This document shows, in pieces, positions 7,326-15,300 of a stretch of 31,630 nt of DNA (positions are counted from its first letter, which is position 1; every line of letters starts with the position of its first letter). The DNA lies in the NCBI GenBank assembly GCA_027858555.1, contig JAQICP010000107.1, forward strand, positions 1 through 31,630, given 5' to 3'. The notes below the pieces were generated by a model, which saw only the letters and a list, made by a program, of their open reading frames with translations, did no database searches and was not told where the DNA came from. The DNA is from Vallitaleaceae bacterium. Its GTDB lineage: Bacteria > Bacillota > Clostridia > Lachnospirales > Vallitaleaceae. Both the position numbers and the translations under genes were made by a program.

Positions 7326-8681
7326 TTGGATAAAAAGACATCAGTTAATAAAAATAAATTGCTAACTAAATTTTTACGTGTATTTATGATGGTATTTGCT
7401 ATCATGATTTTAATGATTGGTATTTTCACAACAGGATATCTACTGTTAAACAAGGCGCCTAAAACAGAGGCAGGTAATGATTTAACAGATGGGTCAGATC
7501 AGTCAGGTCTTATTACTGAAGATGGCATTTCTGGCGCTGCTAATGAGGAAGGTATAACGACAATTGCTATTTACGGCGTTGATAGAGATGGCTATCGTAC
7601 AGATGTTACCATGTTAGCATTCTTCAATAGAGAGTCCATGGCAATTGATATTATTTCAATACCAAGAGATACTTGGATAAAATTACCTGAAGATATATAT
7701 GCAACACTTAAAGATAGAAGAGAGGATACGAAAGAATATCTGAAGATTAATGAAATACCGGCCTTCGCGGAGCCATCTCTTAGATATGAGACTTCAGTAG
7801 CAGTTATTGAAGAGACTTTTGGCATTGATATTGATTACTACATAGCACTTGATTTAGATGGATTTGTCAAGATTGTCGATTTAGTAGGACCTATTATCAT
7901 GGATATTCCAAACGATATGAAATATACAGATCCAGTTCAAGATCTATACATCGACATATCCGCTGGTGATGATCAAGAGATCTGGGGTACTCAAGCAGAA
8001 GGTATTATTAGATATAGATCAGGTTATGCTAATGGGGACATTGGTAGAATTGATATGCAGCATCAATTTATGGTGGCATTTTTGGACAAGTTATTAAACC
8101 TTGAGAATAGGCTTAATATCGTCAATATTGCAACGACTGCCCTTATATATATCGATACAGATTTTTATGATGCTATTGACTATGTGAATTATATAGATGA
8201 TATTGATCCCAGTTTGATTACCATACAGACATTACCAGGGGAAGTGTCATCATCGAATACAGCACATTATTTATATGACTATGATGAAACAAAATTATTG
8301 CTTAATCAAATTATTAATTATGATGCGGATATTGAAGTCGTCGGTGATACAACAGGTATTGACGAGGTAGATGTGATTGAACCAGAGATATTAATAGATG
8401 CGAAAACATTAAACATTGTTGTACTAAATGGCACAAGGGTTAGTGGACTTGCAGGCAGAACAACTTCAGCATTAACAGAAGCAGGATATTTGATGGGACC
8501 TGCGGCAGATTTTTCAGACAAACCAGTCGAGAAGACAATTCTTCAAGTGCCTTCCCAATATGTAGGTAAGGAACTTGCTACATACTTTAATGATCCTATT
8601 ATTGAAGTGGATGCGGAACTACTAGATGCCGATGTCCAAGTGACCATAATACTCGGAGGTACAGATGGTGAAAGTTACTAA
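7326..8681 (+). CDS. LCP family protein with C-terminal LytR_C domain
   Basis: A 451-residue LCP protein. One membrane helix (about residues 18-42) is followed by the LCP domain (about 80-270; SIPRDTWIKL, LDGFVKIVDLVG, IRYRSGYANGDIGRID) and a C-terminal LytR_C domain (about 362-450; LNIVVLNGTRVSGLAGRTTSALTEAGY). It is expected to attach wall glycopolymers to peptidoglycan outside the membrane. The start codon is TTG: GGAGG (7311-7315) is ten bases upstream, and the nearby ATG in the spacer runs into a stop after five codons. The next gene overlaps it by 17 bases. The C-terminal domain may act in localisation or in partner binding. Confidence 0.92.
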   Translation: MDKKTSVNKNKLLTKFLRVFMMVFAIMILMIGIFTTGYLLLNKAPKTEAGNDLTDGSDQSGLITEDGISGAANEEGITTIAIYGVDRDGYRTDVTMLAFFNRESMAIDIISIPRDTWIKLPEDIYATLKDRREDTKEYLKINEIPAFAEPSLRYETSVAVIEETFGIDIDYYIALDLDGFVKIVDLVGPIIMDIPNDMKYTDPVQDLYIDISAGDDQEIWGTQAEGIIRYRSGYANGDIGRIDMQHQFMVAFLDKLLNLENRLNIVNIATTALIYIDTDFYDAIDYVNYIDDIDPSLITIQTLPGEVSSSNTAHYLYDYDETKLLLNQIINYDADIEVVGDTTGIDEVDVIEPEILIDAKTLNIVVLNGTRVSGLAGRTTSALTEAGYLMGPAADFSDKPVEKTILQVPSQYVGKELATYFNDPIIEVDAELLDADVQVTIILGGTDGESY

Positions 8682-9204
8682 GAAGTTAGGCTTATTATTA
8701 GTCGGTATATTTATACTGGGAGTAGTAATAGGTGGTGCCTATAATTTTGGGCAGATAAAAGCTGCATCAACAACACCAGGGACTATTGATGATCCCCTTG
8801 TGTCTAAAAGTTATGTAGACAGTGTGGTTGCCTCTGTAGAAGGTCCTGACGTGGCTACTATAACAGCACAGGTGTTAGCGACGATAGATACGACGACTGT
8901 TACTGATTCTACACCACAAGTGTCAGAAGGTACAAGTTCCATTTTTGAAGTTGTTTTTGTCAGTGCAGGTCAAACAATAATTGGCAATGAAAGTACAGAA
9001 ATCATATTAAGATCAGGTGCTGCAAAAGCAATAGCCAATATGGATGGTAATGGTCTTTCTGATGTCACATCTGGTGTTGATATCGGTCAAGATGTTTCGG
9101 TTTCATTGAATCATCTGTTGATTGTCCCACGATCAGACGGAAGAGGCCTAAAAGTTTCTGCTGATGCTTATTTGATGGTTAAGGGTACTTATGTAATACA
9201 ATAA
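8665..9204 (+). CDS. Small exported protein of unknown function coupled to LCP
   Basis: A 179-residue protein with an N-terminal membrane or signal segment (about residues 8-28, LGLLLVGIFILGVVIGG). A Thr/Ser-rich linker (about 35-90) leads to a compact C-terminal domain (about 93-175) with SIFEVVFVSAGQTIIG, EIILRSGAAKAI, GLSDVTSGVDI and HLLIVPRSDGRG. I recall similar proteins beside LCP genes in other Clostridia but know no name or function for them. It begins inside the end of the LCP gene, with GGAGG at 8655-8659, so translation is coupled and a joint role in wall-polymer attachment is plausible. This is inference from position only. Confidence 0.85.
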   Translation: MVKVTKKLGLLLVGIFILGVVIGGAYNFGQIKAASTTPGTIDDPLVSKSYVDSVVASVEGPDVATITAQVLATIDTTTVTDSTPQVSEGTSSIFEVVFVSAGQTIIGNESTEIILRSGAAKAIANMDGNGLSDVTSGVDIGQDVSVSLNHLLIVPRSDGRGLKVSADAYLMVKGTYVIQ

Positions 9205-9234
9205 TATGTGAAAATGACAAGAAGTTGTATCAAC

Positions 9235-9285
9235 AGTCGATTATAGTATCCTTATGATAATTGATTAATGATGCGACTTTTTTTT
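9235..9285 (+). terminator. Possible terminator after the LCP operon
   Basis: AGTCG (9235-9239) pairs with CGACT (9274-9278), with weak inner ATTA/TAAT pairing, and eight T follow (9278-9285). The long T run supports termination. The stem is short and AT-rich, so this is only moderately convincing. Confidence 0.45.
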
Positions 9286-9336
9286 GAATAAGAAAGCCGT
9301 TATGATAAATGAAAAAATCCATATAAACCATGCCCT

Positions 9337-9364
9337 ATGAACTAAGGCATATGAACCAAGGCAT
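9337..9364. repeat. Two tandem 14-bp direct repeats
   Basis: ATGAACTAAGGCAT and ATGAACCAAGGCAT lie head to tail with one difference, about 85 bases before the glycosyltransferase gene. This may be a duplicated regulatory half-site or chance. No clear promoter was found in this 243-base spacer. Confidence 0.5.
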
Positions 9365-9447
9365 TCAATATGCTAATGGATAGAATATAAGTTTTATTTT
9401 ATGAATCATATCAGATCATACGAAAAAGATTATATAGGAGCAAAATT

Positions 9448-10194
9448 ATGAAACGAGTAGATGTTTTAGGGATTAAGTTTAATCATATTACGATGGATGA
9501 AAGTGTAGAAGCAATTCTTTCGTACATGGGTGGTTCTGAACAAAAAACCATAACGACTGCTAATCCTGAGATTGTTATGATGGCAAGAAAAGACCAGGTG
9601 TTCAAGCAATTAATTAATTCTGGCCAACTGACTGTTGCAGATGGCATTGGTGTGGTAATCGGTTCGCGCATACTTGGATGTCCGTTGCCTGAAAGGGTAG
9701 CAGGCTATGATTTGTTTCATAATGTATTCGATAGAATTAAAGGGACGGATTATAAAGTGTATTTTTTAGGCGCTGCACCAGGTATTGCGGCTAAGGCCGC
9801 CCGGAATATGAGGCTTAAGTTTGAAGGATTACAGGTTGTTGGCGTTCATGACGGGTACTTTGAATTAGAGGATACCCAGGCTATCATTGATGAAATAAAT
9901 GAAAAAGAAGTGGATCTGGTATTGGTGGGACTCGGTGCACCAAAACAAGAGAGATGGATTGAGGATTATGGAAAAAGATTAAACGCCAAGGTACTCATCG
10001 GTGTTGGTGGGAGTTTTGACGGCATGTCTGGTACGGTTAAAAGAGCACCCGACATATTCATCAAACTAGGACTCGAATGGTTTCACCGTCTAATTACACA
10101 GCCAAGCAGAGCAAGAAGAATGTTGCAATTACCACTCTTCATTTTAGTGGTCATAGGAACAAGGATTAGAGGAGTATTTGGTCATGGAATTTAA
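9448..10194 (+). CDS. WecG/TagA/CpsF family glycosyltransferase (GT26)
   Basis: A 248-residue membrane-associated enzyme of the family that adds N-acetylmannosamine (or a related sugar) to undecaprenyl-PP-GlcNAc. This makes the linkage unit for wall teichoic acid or a related polymer. T37 in TTANPE and D65 in VADGIG sit at the positions reported as active-site residues in characterised TagA. PERVAGYDLF, GLGAPKQERWI and GVGGSFDGMSG follow. The arginine-rich C-terminal part (WFHRLITQPSRARRM) is typical of the segment that binds membrane and completes the site. An AGGAG precedes the ATG. Its position after two LCP genes fits one pathway: linkage-unit synthesis followed by polymer attachment. The exact sugar is not determined. 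Confidence 0.92.
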   Translation: MKRVDVLGIKFNHITMDESVEAILSYMGGSEQKTITTANPEIVMMARKDQVFKQLINSGQLTVADGIGVVIGSRILGCPLPERVAGYDLFHNVFDRIKGTDYKVYFLGAAPGIAAKAARNMRLKFEGLQVVGVHDGYFELEDTQAIIDEINEKEVDLVLVGLGAPKQERWIEDYGKRLNAKVLIGVGGSFDGMSGTVKRAPDIFIKLGLEWFHRLITQPSRARRMLQLPLFILVVIGTRIRGVFGHGI

Positions 10195-11059
10195 AAGCAG
10201 AAGAAAACCAATCATTGATTATATCTATATGATTATAGGTACAACCTTTTTGGCAATAGCAATCAATTTGTTTTTGGACCCCCTAGAGTTAGTAACTGGT
10301 GGGGTAACTGGTATAGCCATTATCATAAAAGCATTAACTGTAGACATATGGGCCGGTGGTATTCCCATATGGTTTACTAATATTGTCATCAATATGCCCT
10401 TGTTTCTTGTTGCGGTGATTATAAGAGGGAAGAATTTTGGGGGGAGGAGTTTATTTGGTACAGTATTTCTGTCCTTTGCCCTTTATTATACACAATGGAT
10501 ACCACTCATCACTAATGACCGATTCCTTGGCAGTATTGTTGGGGGTGCTCTGGCTGGTGTTGGACTTAGTTTTGTTTTTTTAGCATTTTCAACCACTGGC
10601 GGAACCGACTTGGGTGCCAGTATCATTCAGCATTTTATTAAACACCATTCCCTTGCAAAGATCATGTTTGCACTAGATAGTATGGTTATTTTAGGTGGTT
10701 TCTTTGTGTTCGGCGCAGAAAAAGCACTATATGCATTGATTTCTGTCTTTATCACATCTAAGGTGATTGATGGTGTTTTAGATGGCTTTAATTACTCGAA
10801 AGCAGCATTTATCATATCGAATCATAGTGATTTAATAGCTAGAGATATTATTAATATCTTAGATAGAGGCGCGACCATGTTGCATGGAGAAGGGGCATTT
10901 ACTGGGAACGATAGAAGTGTCATATTATGTGTTGTGTCTAAAAAAGAGATCATTGCCTTAAAACAAATAGCTAAAAAAAGGGATCAAAATGCTTTTCTTA
11001 TGGTTGCTGACGTACGAGAAGTGCTTGGTGAAGGATTTAACGAATACAAAGATGTATAA
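10184..11059 (+). CDS. YitT family membrane protein (DUF161/DUF2179)
   Basis: A 291-residue protein with about five to six membrane helices (residues 10-180) and a soluble C-terminal DUF2179 domain (about 205-285; FIISNHSDLIARDIINILDRGATMLHGEGAF split over adjacent strands). The function of the family is unknown; a transport role is only assumed. AGAGGAG (10168-10174) is nine bases before the ATG at 10184 but only three before an in-frame TTG at 10178, so the ATG was chosen. The gene overlaps the glycosyltransferase gene by 11 bases and is thus coupled to it. B. subtilis, as I recall, also has a YitT-family gene (yvjA) close to ftsEX, so its place here may be conserved. Confidence 0.9.
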   Translation: MEFKSRRKPIIDYIYMIIGTTFLAIAINLFLDPLELVTGGVTGIAIIIKALTVDIWAGGIPIWFTNIVINMPLFLVAVIIRGKNFGGRSLFGTVFLSFALYYTQWIPLITNDRFLGSIVGGALAGVGLSFVFLAFSTTGGTDLGASIIQHFIKHHSLAKIMFALDSMVILGGFFVFGAEKALYALISVFITSKVIDGVLDGFNYSKAAFIISNHSDLIARDIINILDRGATMLHGEGAFTGNDRSVILCVVSKKEIIALKQIAKKRDQNAFLMVADVREVLGEGFNEYKDV

Positions 11060-11323
11060 ATTTACCCTCATAATTCATAAGAAATGCCTATTGTATAACA
11101 AGTAAATGTCTATCTAGTGTGATGTTTTTGTGAGTTTTCTATGAAAAAGGACCTATTAACAGCCCAGTTATTGAGCAGTTATATGATGGATAGGCAATGA
11201 TAGGCAATATGTACAAATTTCACTCTAGTGATTTGGTTAATTAATCAATGGCGTATCCAATTCAAATATAGTATAGTACTAAATGAGCAACAAACAATTT
11301 ATAACCTAAGGGGGCTATAAAAA

Positions 11324-12436
11324 ATGGCAAGTTTATCACTAAGAAATATTCAAAAGCAATATCCTAATGGCGTAGTAGCGGTACAAGATTTCAATCTAGA
11401 GATTGAAGACAAAGAGTTTATCATCTTTGTAGGACCATCAGGATGTGGAAAATCAACTACATTACGTATGATTGCTGGACTTGAAGAGATAACTGACGGT
11501 GAATTATACATTGACGACAGATTAGTAAATAATGTCGAGCCAAAAGACAGAGACATCGCAATGGTATTCCAAAATTACGCGTTATATCCACATATGACCG
11601 TTTTTGAGAATATGGCATTTGGCTTAAGACTAAGAAAAACACCAAAAGCTGAAATTATGAAACGTGTACAAGAAGCTGCAAAAATATTATCAATCGAACC
11701 ATTACTCGCACGTCGTCCAAAAGCATTGTCTGGTGGACAGCGACAAAGAGTTGCTATGGGTCGTGCGATTGTTCGTGAGCCTAAGGTATTCCTTATGGAT
11801 GAGCCTCTTTCAAACCTTGATGCTAAATTAAGAGTTCAGATGAGACTTGAGATTGCAAAACTACACAATCGTCTTCAAACAACTATCGTATATGTTACAC
11901 ATGATCAAATTGAGGCGATGACACTTGGTACTAGAATCGTAGTATTAAAAGATGGTATCATCCAACAAGTGGATTCACCAGCTAACTTATATGGTAAACC
12001 AGATAATAAATTCGTTGCAGGCTTCATAGGTTCACCACAGATGAATTTTCTTGAAGCTAAAGCAATTAAATCAGACTCAGGTGTTGTGTTATTGTTCGGC
12101 TCTAACTCAATCACTTTGAATGAAGCTAAGGGTAAGAAATTGATTGATGGTGGTTTTATTGATAAAGATATATACTTAGGTGTACGTCCAGAAGATATTC
12201 ATGATACCCAAGTTTTTTTAGAGTCATCTCCTGAAAGTATATTTGAAGCAGAGATATCTGTAACAGAGATGCTTGGAAATGCGATTCACTTGCATTTCAC
12301 TGTTGATGCATATGATATGACAGCTATCGTTGATCCTAGATCAAAAGCAAAAGCAGGCGATATTGTTAAATTAGCAATTGACCTTAACAACGTACATATC
12401 TTTGATAAAGAGACTGAGATGGTAATAAGTAACTAG
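11324..12436 (+). CDS. msmX: Sugar ABC transporter ATP-binding protein, UgpC/MsmX type
   Basis: A 370-residue ATPase of the CUT1 sugar-import family. It has Walker A GPSGCGKST (38-46), the Q-loop in VFQNYALYP, signature LSGGQRQRV (135-143), Walker B FLMDE (156-160) and the switch histidine in YVTHDQ. A C-terminal TOBE/MalK-like regulatory region runs from about 240 to 365. No permease or sugar-binding protein gene is adjacent. In Firmicutes such orphan MsmX-type ATPases commonly energise several sugar importers encoded elsewhere. Codon choice looks somewhat more uniform than in its neighbours, which fits a highly expressed gene, though this was not measured. The AAGGGGG before the start is a good ribosome site. 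A TATAGT -10-like box (11267-11272) lies upstream without a clear -35. The rest of the 264-base spacer shows only a short GATAGGCAAT duplication. Confidence 0.93.
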   Translation: MASLSLRNIQKQYPNGVVAVQDFNLEIEDKEFIIFVGPSGCGKSTTLRMIAGLEEITDGELYIDDRLVNNVEPKDRDIAMVFQNYALYPHMTVFENMAFGLRLRKTPKAEIMKRVQEAAKILSIEPLLARRPKALSGGQRQRVAMGRAIVREPKVFLMDEPLSNLDAKLRVQMRLEIAKLHNRLQTTIVYVTHDQIEAMTLGTRIVVLKDGIIQQVDSPANLYGKPDNKFVAGFIGSPQMNFLEAKAIKSDSGVVLLFGSNSITLNEAKGKKLIDGGFIDKDIYLGVRPEDIHDTQVFLESSPESIFEAEISVTEMLGNAIHLHFTVDAYDMTAIVDPRSKAKAGDIVKLAIDLNNVHIFDKETEMVISN

Positions 12437-12471
12437 TTTAGGGTTTAAAGTAAGGCTTTTAGAAGAAATAT

Positions 12472-12507
12472 AGGGGAAATGTACTTTTATTGTGCATTTC
12501 CCCTTTT
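12472..12507 (+). terminator. Strong intrinsic terminator after msmX
   Basis: A 13-bp stem with one G-U pair joins AGGGGAAATGTAC (12472-12484) and GTGCATTTCCCCT (12492-12504). The loop has seven bases and four T follow directly, with more T shortly after. This ends the msmX transcript. Confidence 0.9.
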
Positions 12508-12532
12508 CATTTCCCCAAATATGTTTTAAAAT
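12504..12532 (+). promoter_or_regulatory. Putative promoter of the CdaR-like regulator
   Basis: TTTTCA (12504-12509) and TAAAAT (12527-12532) are 17 bp apart. The -35 box overlaps the T run of the msmX terminator. Transcription would begin near 12539, about 27 bases before the ATG. Confidence 0.45.
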
Positions 12533-12565
12533 TAGAGCAAAGACAACGATGCAAGGAGAGACGAC

Positions 12566-13657
12566 ATGATATCTAATCAAATTCTACAAAACACCATTGA
12601 TGGACTTAAAGCAATAACACGGATTGAAATTAATGTTTTAGATTCGGATGGAAAAGTACTGGCCACAACAGAAGATGAAGTCTTAGAAGATTATAGTAGT
12701 GCGATTTCAGAATTTGTATTATCCCAAGCAGAATCTCAATTGATGATGGGCTATCATTTTTTTAAAGTATATGATGACCATACAGTTGAATATGTTATTT
12801 CTGCCAGAGGTGAAGCAGATGATGTATATAAGATCGGTAAGATAGCTTCGTTTCAGATTCAGAATCTATTAGTTGCCTATAAGGAAAGATATGATAAAGA
12901 TAATTTTGTCAAGAATTTGCTATTAGACAATCTTTTATTGGTCGATATATATAATAGAGCTAAAAAGCTCCATATAGAGATGGATGCCAAAAGGGTTGCC
13001 ATTATTATAGAGACAAAGTTGGAAAAGGATATCAATGCCTTAGAAGTGGTAAGGAGCATATTCCCTTCAAAAACCAAAGAGTTTATTACCGCAGTTGATG
13101 AAAAAAATATTATATTGATTAAGGAACTAAGCGATAAGGAAGATGTAAAAGATATAGAGAAGATGTCGGCATCCATACTAGACACCTTAAACTCAGAAGC
13201 AATGAGTTCTTGTTATGTGGCATATGGCACAGTCGTACACGACATTAAAGATGTTTCAAGATCATACAAAGAAGCTAAGATGGCTCGCGAAGTTGGCAAG
13301 ATATTCTACACGGACCACCAAATAATGGGATATAATCGATTAGGCATCGGAAGATTAATCTATCAGTTACCAGTGCCACTATGTAAGATGTTTATATCAG
13401 AGATATTTAAATACAGATCACCTGATGATTTTGATGAAGAAACCCTTGAAACCATCAACAAGTTCTTTGAAAATAGTTTGAATGTCTCAGAGACTTCAAG
13501 ACAACTATATATTCATAGAAATACCCTGGTTTATCGATTAGATAAATTAGAAAAGAATACCGGATTGGACCTTAGGATATTTGACGATGCAATCACATTT
13601 AAGATAGCCTTGATGGTAGTTAAATACATGAAATATATGAGTGAAGCTGAGTATTAA
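12566..13657 (+). CDS. CdaR/PucR-type transcriptional regulator
   Basis: A 363-residue putative DNA-binding regulator. The N-terminal part (about 1-135; IDGLKAITRIEINVLDSDGKVLATT) looks like the sugar-diacid recognition domain of CdaR. The middle is a GGDEF-like or PucR-type linker. The C-terminus (about 300-357; LNVSETSRQLYIHRNTLVYRLDKLE in two parts) is the PucR-type helix-turn-helix HTH_30. CdaR in E. coli activates genes for glucarate and glycerate use, but the ligand here is unknown. Following an orphan sugar-import ATPase, it may adjust that ATPase or sugar uptake generally; this is inferred from position. AAGGAGAG precedes the ATG. The end of the gene is built into a terminator-like hairpin. 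Confidence 0.85.
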   Translation: MISNQILQNTIDGLKAITRIEINVLDSDGKVLATTEDEVLEDYSSAISEFVLSQAESQLMMGYHFFKVYDDHTVEYVISARGEADDVYKIGKIASFQIQNLLVAYKERYDKDNFVKNLLLDNLLLVDIYNRAKKLHIEMDAKRVAIIIETKLEKDINALEVVRSIFPSKTKEFITAVDEKNIILIKELSDKEDVKDIEKMSASILDTLNSEAMSSCYVAYGTVVHDIKDVSRSYKEAKMAREVGKIFYTDHQIMGYNRLGIGRLIYQLPVPLCKMFISEIFKYRSPDDFDEETLETINKFFENSLNVSETSRQLYIHRNTLVYRLDKLEKNTGLDLRIFDDAITFKIALMVVKYMKYMSEAEY

Positions 13658-13673
13658 TCTCGGCTTCTCTTTT
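13643..13673 (+). terminator. Terminator/attenuator between the CdaR gene and ftsE
   Basis: GAAGCTGAG (13643-13651) and CTCGGCTTC (13659-13667) form a 9-bp stem with one G-U pair, a 7-base loop, and TCTTTT after it. The loop contains the stop codon of the regulator gene, so ribosomes finishing that gene would cover the stem. The hairpin ends about 20 bases before the ftsE start, with no obvious separate ftsE promoter in between. Confidence 0.6.
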
Positions 13674-13694
13674 AGATATAGAGGAGGCATGAAT

Positions 13695-14381
13695 TTGTTA
13701 AGACTGGAGAATGTAACTAAGACTTACCCGAATGGTGTAATAGCACTAAACAGTGTAAATTTGAATATAGAGAAAGGTGAGTTCGTATTTATTGTAGGTT
13801 CTAGTGGTTCTGGAAAATCTACATTGATTAAGCTCATCATGCAAGAGTTGAAGGTTACAAGTGGGCAGTTATATATTGAAGGACAAGATGTAACGCACAT
13901 CAGTAGGAGAAAGATTCCAAAACTTAGACGTAAGATGGGTGTGGTATTTCAAGACTTCCGCTTATTGGATAAAATGACAGTCTATAGTAATGTTGCTTTT
14001 GCAATGAAAGTAACAGAGACGCCAGCTAGAAAAATCAGAAGAATGGTACCAACAGTTCTTTCCATGGTTGGACTTGGCAAAAAAATGAAAAGGTATCCAA
14101 ATCAACTATCTGGTGGTGAGCAGCAAAGAACTGCTCTCGCTCGTGCTTTAGTGAATAACCCTCACCTATTATTGGCTGATGAGCCAACAGGTAATCTTGA
14201 TCCCAAAACGTCTTGGGAAATCGTGAAATTATTGATTGATATCAATCTGAGAGGAACGACCGTCATCATAGTAACACATGATAGTGAGATTGTTAATGCT
14301 ATGAAAAAGCGAGTTGTTACTTTGAAAGATGGACATATAGTAAAAGATGAGCAGAGGGGGGACTACGGCTATGAGCATTAG
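13695..14381 (+). CDS. ftsE: Cell-division ATP-binding protein FtsE
   Basis: The ATPase of the FtsEX complex, which sits at the membrane and uses ATP hydrolysis to activate wall hydrolases outside the cell. It has Walker A GSSGSGKS (about 35-42), VFQDFRLLDKMTVYSNVAFA typical of FtsE after the Q-loop, signature LSGGEQQRTALARAL and Walker B LLLADEPTGNLDP. GGAGG (13683-13687) is one base from an ATG at 13689 but seven from an in-frame TTG at 13695. The TTG start gives MLRLENVTKTYPNG and 228 residues, matching normal FtsE N-termini and length, and was chosen. The ATG remains possible. It overlaps ftsX by 11 bases. Confidence 0.95.
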   Translation: MLRLENVTKTYPNGVIALNSVNLNIEKGEFVFIVGSSGSGKSTLIKLIMQELKVTSGQLYIEGQDVTHISRRKIPKLRRKMGVVFQDFRLLDKMTVYSNVAFAMKVTETPARKIRRMVPTVLSMVGLGKKMKRYPNQLSGGEQQRTALARALVNNPHLLLADEPTGNLDPKTSWEIVKLLIDINLRGTTVIIVTHDSEIVNAMKKRVVTLKDGHIVKDEQRGDYGYEH

Positions 14382-15278
14382 AACTTTCTTCTACGCATTC
14401 AAGGAAGGTGTAATTAATTTATTCAAGAATAGATTAATGACATTTGCATCTATAGGTACTATTTCGGCCTGTTTACTAGTTGTTAGTATTTTCTACATTG
14501 TTAGTTCTAATGTGGATTATATGGTAGAAGCTGTTCAAAACAACATAGGTATAGCCGTATTTTTTGATGATGGCATTAGTGAAGAGAATATATTAGAATT
14601 GAAAGCTATTATTGAAGAAAGACCAGAAGTCTACAAATCAACTTACATCTCAGCTGAGGAAGCATGGCAGACATTCAAGGGTGATTATTTTTCAGGTCGG
14701 GAAGAATTACTTTCGGGATTTGAAAACGAGAATCCACTTGAGAATTCAGCATCCTTACAGATATTTATGGCGGATATGACCAGACAAGGTGAATTGGTAA
14801 CTTATATTAATTCACTTGAGGGTATTCGACATATAAGAGAAGACAGACAGATTACAGATATCATAAAAACTGTCAGTGATATGATTCAATATATTAGTAT
14901 TGTACTCATTGCGGTGTTACTACTGATATCAGTCTTTTTAATATCTAATACTGTCAGGATTGGGATAGAGGTCAGGAAGAAGGAGATTAACATTATGAAA
15001 TTCATCGGAGCAACCGATACCTTTATAAGAGGACCTTTTTGGTAGAGGGGGCTTTGATTGGTATGTTTGGAGCAATTATACCTTTAAGTCTTGTGTACTA
15101 TTTCTATGATGAGGTTACTACTCAGGTTGTAACAAAATTCGGTATCCTTAGTGATTATTTGGTTTTTATTCCAGTACTGGAGATGTTCAAATTACTCGTA
15201 CCAATATCTATCGGTGTGGGTATGTTAATTGGTATTTTTGGTAGTTTAATTACAGTAACAAAACACCTGAAAGTTTAG
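14371..15278 (+). pseudogene. ftsX: Cell-division membrane protein FtsX, interrupted by a one-base frameshift
   Basis: FtsX couples FtsE to extracellular wall hydrolases through four membrane helices and an outer domain. The first reading frame (14371-15045, 224 residues) holds helix 1, the extracellular domain and helix 2 (about 172-197), then ends FIRGPFW-stop. The rest is in the -1 frame, from about 15039 to 15278, starting LVEGALIGMFGAIIPL and holding helices 3 and 4. Slipping back one base in the T5 run 15036-15040 gives PFLVEGALIG, the normal FtsX sequence, and a full length near 302 residues. One T appears to be missing. This may be a sequencing error, a true mutation or a slippery site. 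ATG at 14371 was preferred over 14347 because the G-rich ribosome site 14353-14361 lies between them. Confidence 0.9.
15036..15040 (+). other. T5 run at the ftsX frame break
   Basis: The codons CCT TTT TGG TAG end the first frame. With one more T they would read CCT TTT TTG GTA, restoring the conserved protein. A homopolymer is the usual place for a sequencing or replication slip. It does not fit the classical X-XXY-YYZ slippery heptamer well. Confidence 0.85.
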
Positions 15279-15300
15279 AGAACTGGATTGGAGGCAGCAT

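Noticed and set aside
10178..10183. TTG start for the YitT protein
   Set aside because: It is only three bases from the ribosome site, whereas the ATG at 10184 is nine bases away.
15030..15050. Classical programmed -1 frameshift site in ftsX
   Set aside because: The bases do not fit an X-XXY-YYZ heptamer and I saw no strong stimulatory hairpin after it. A missing base is simpler.
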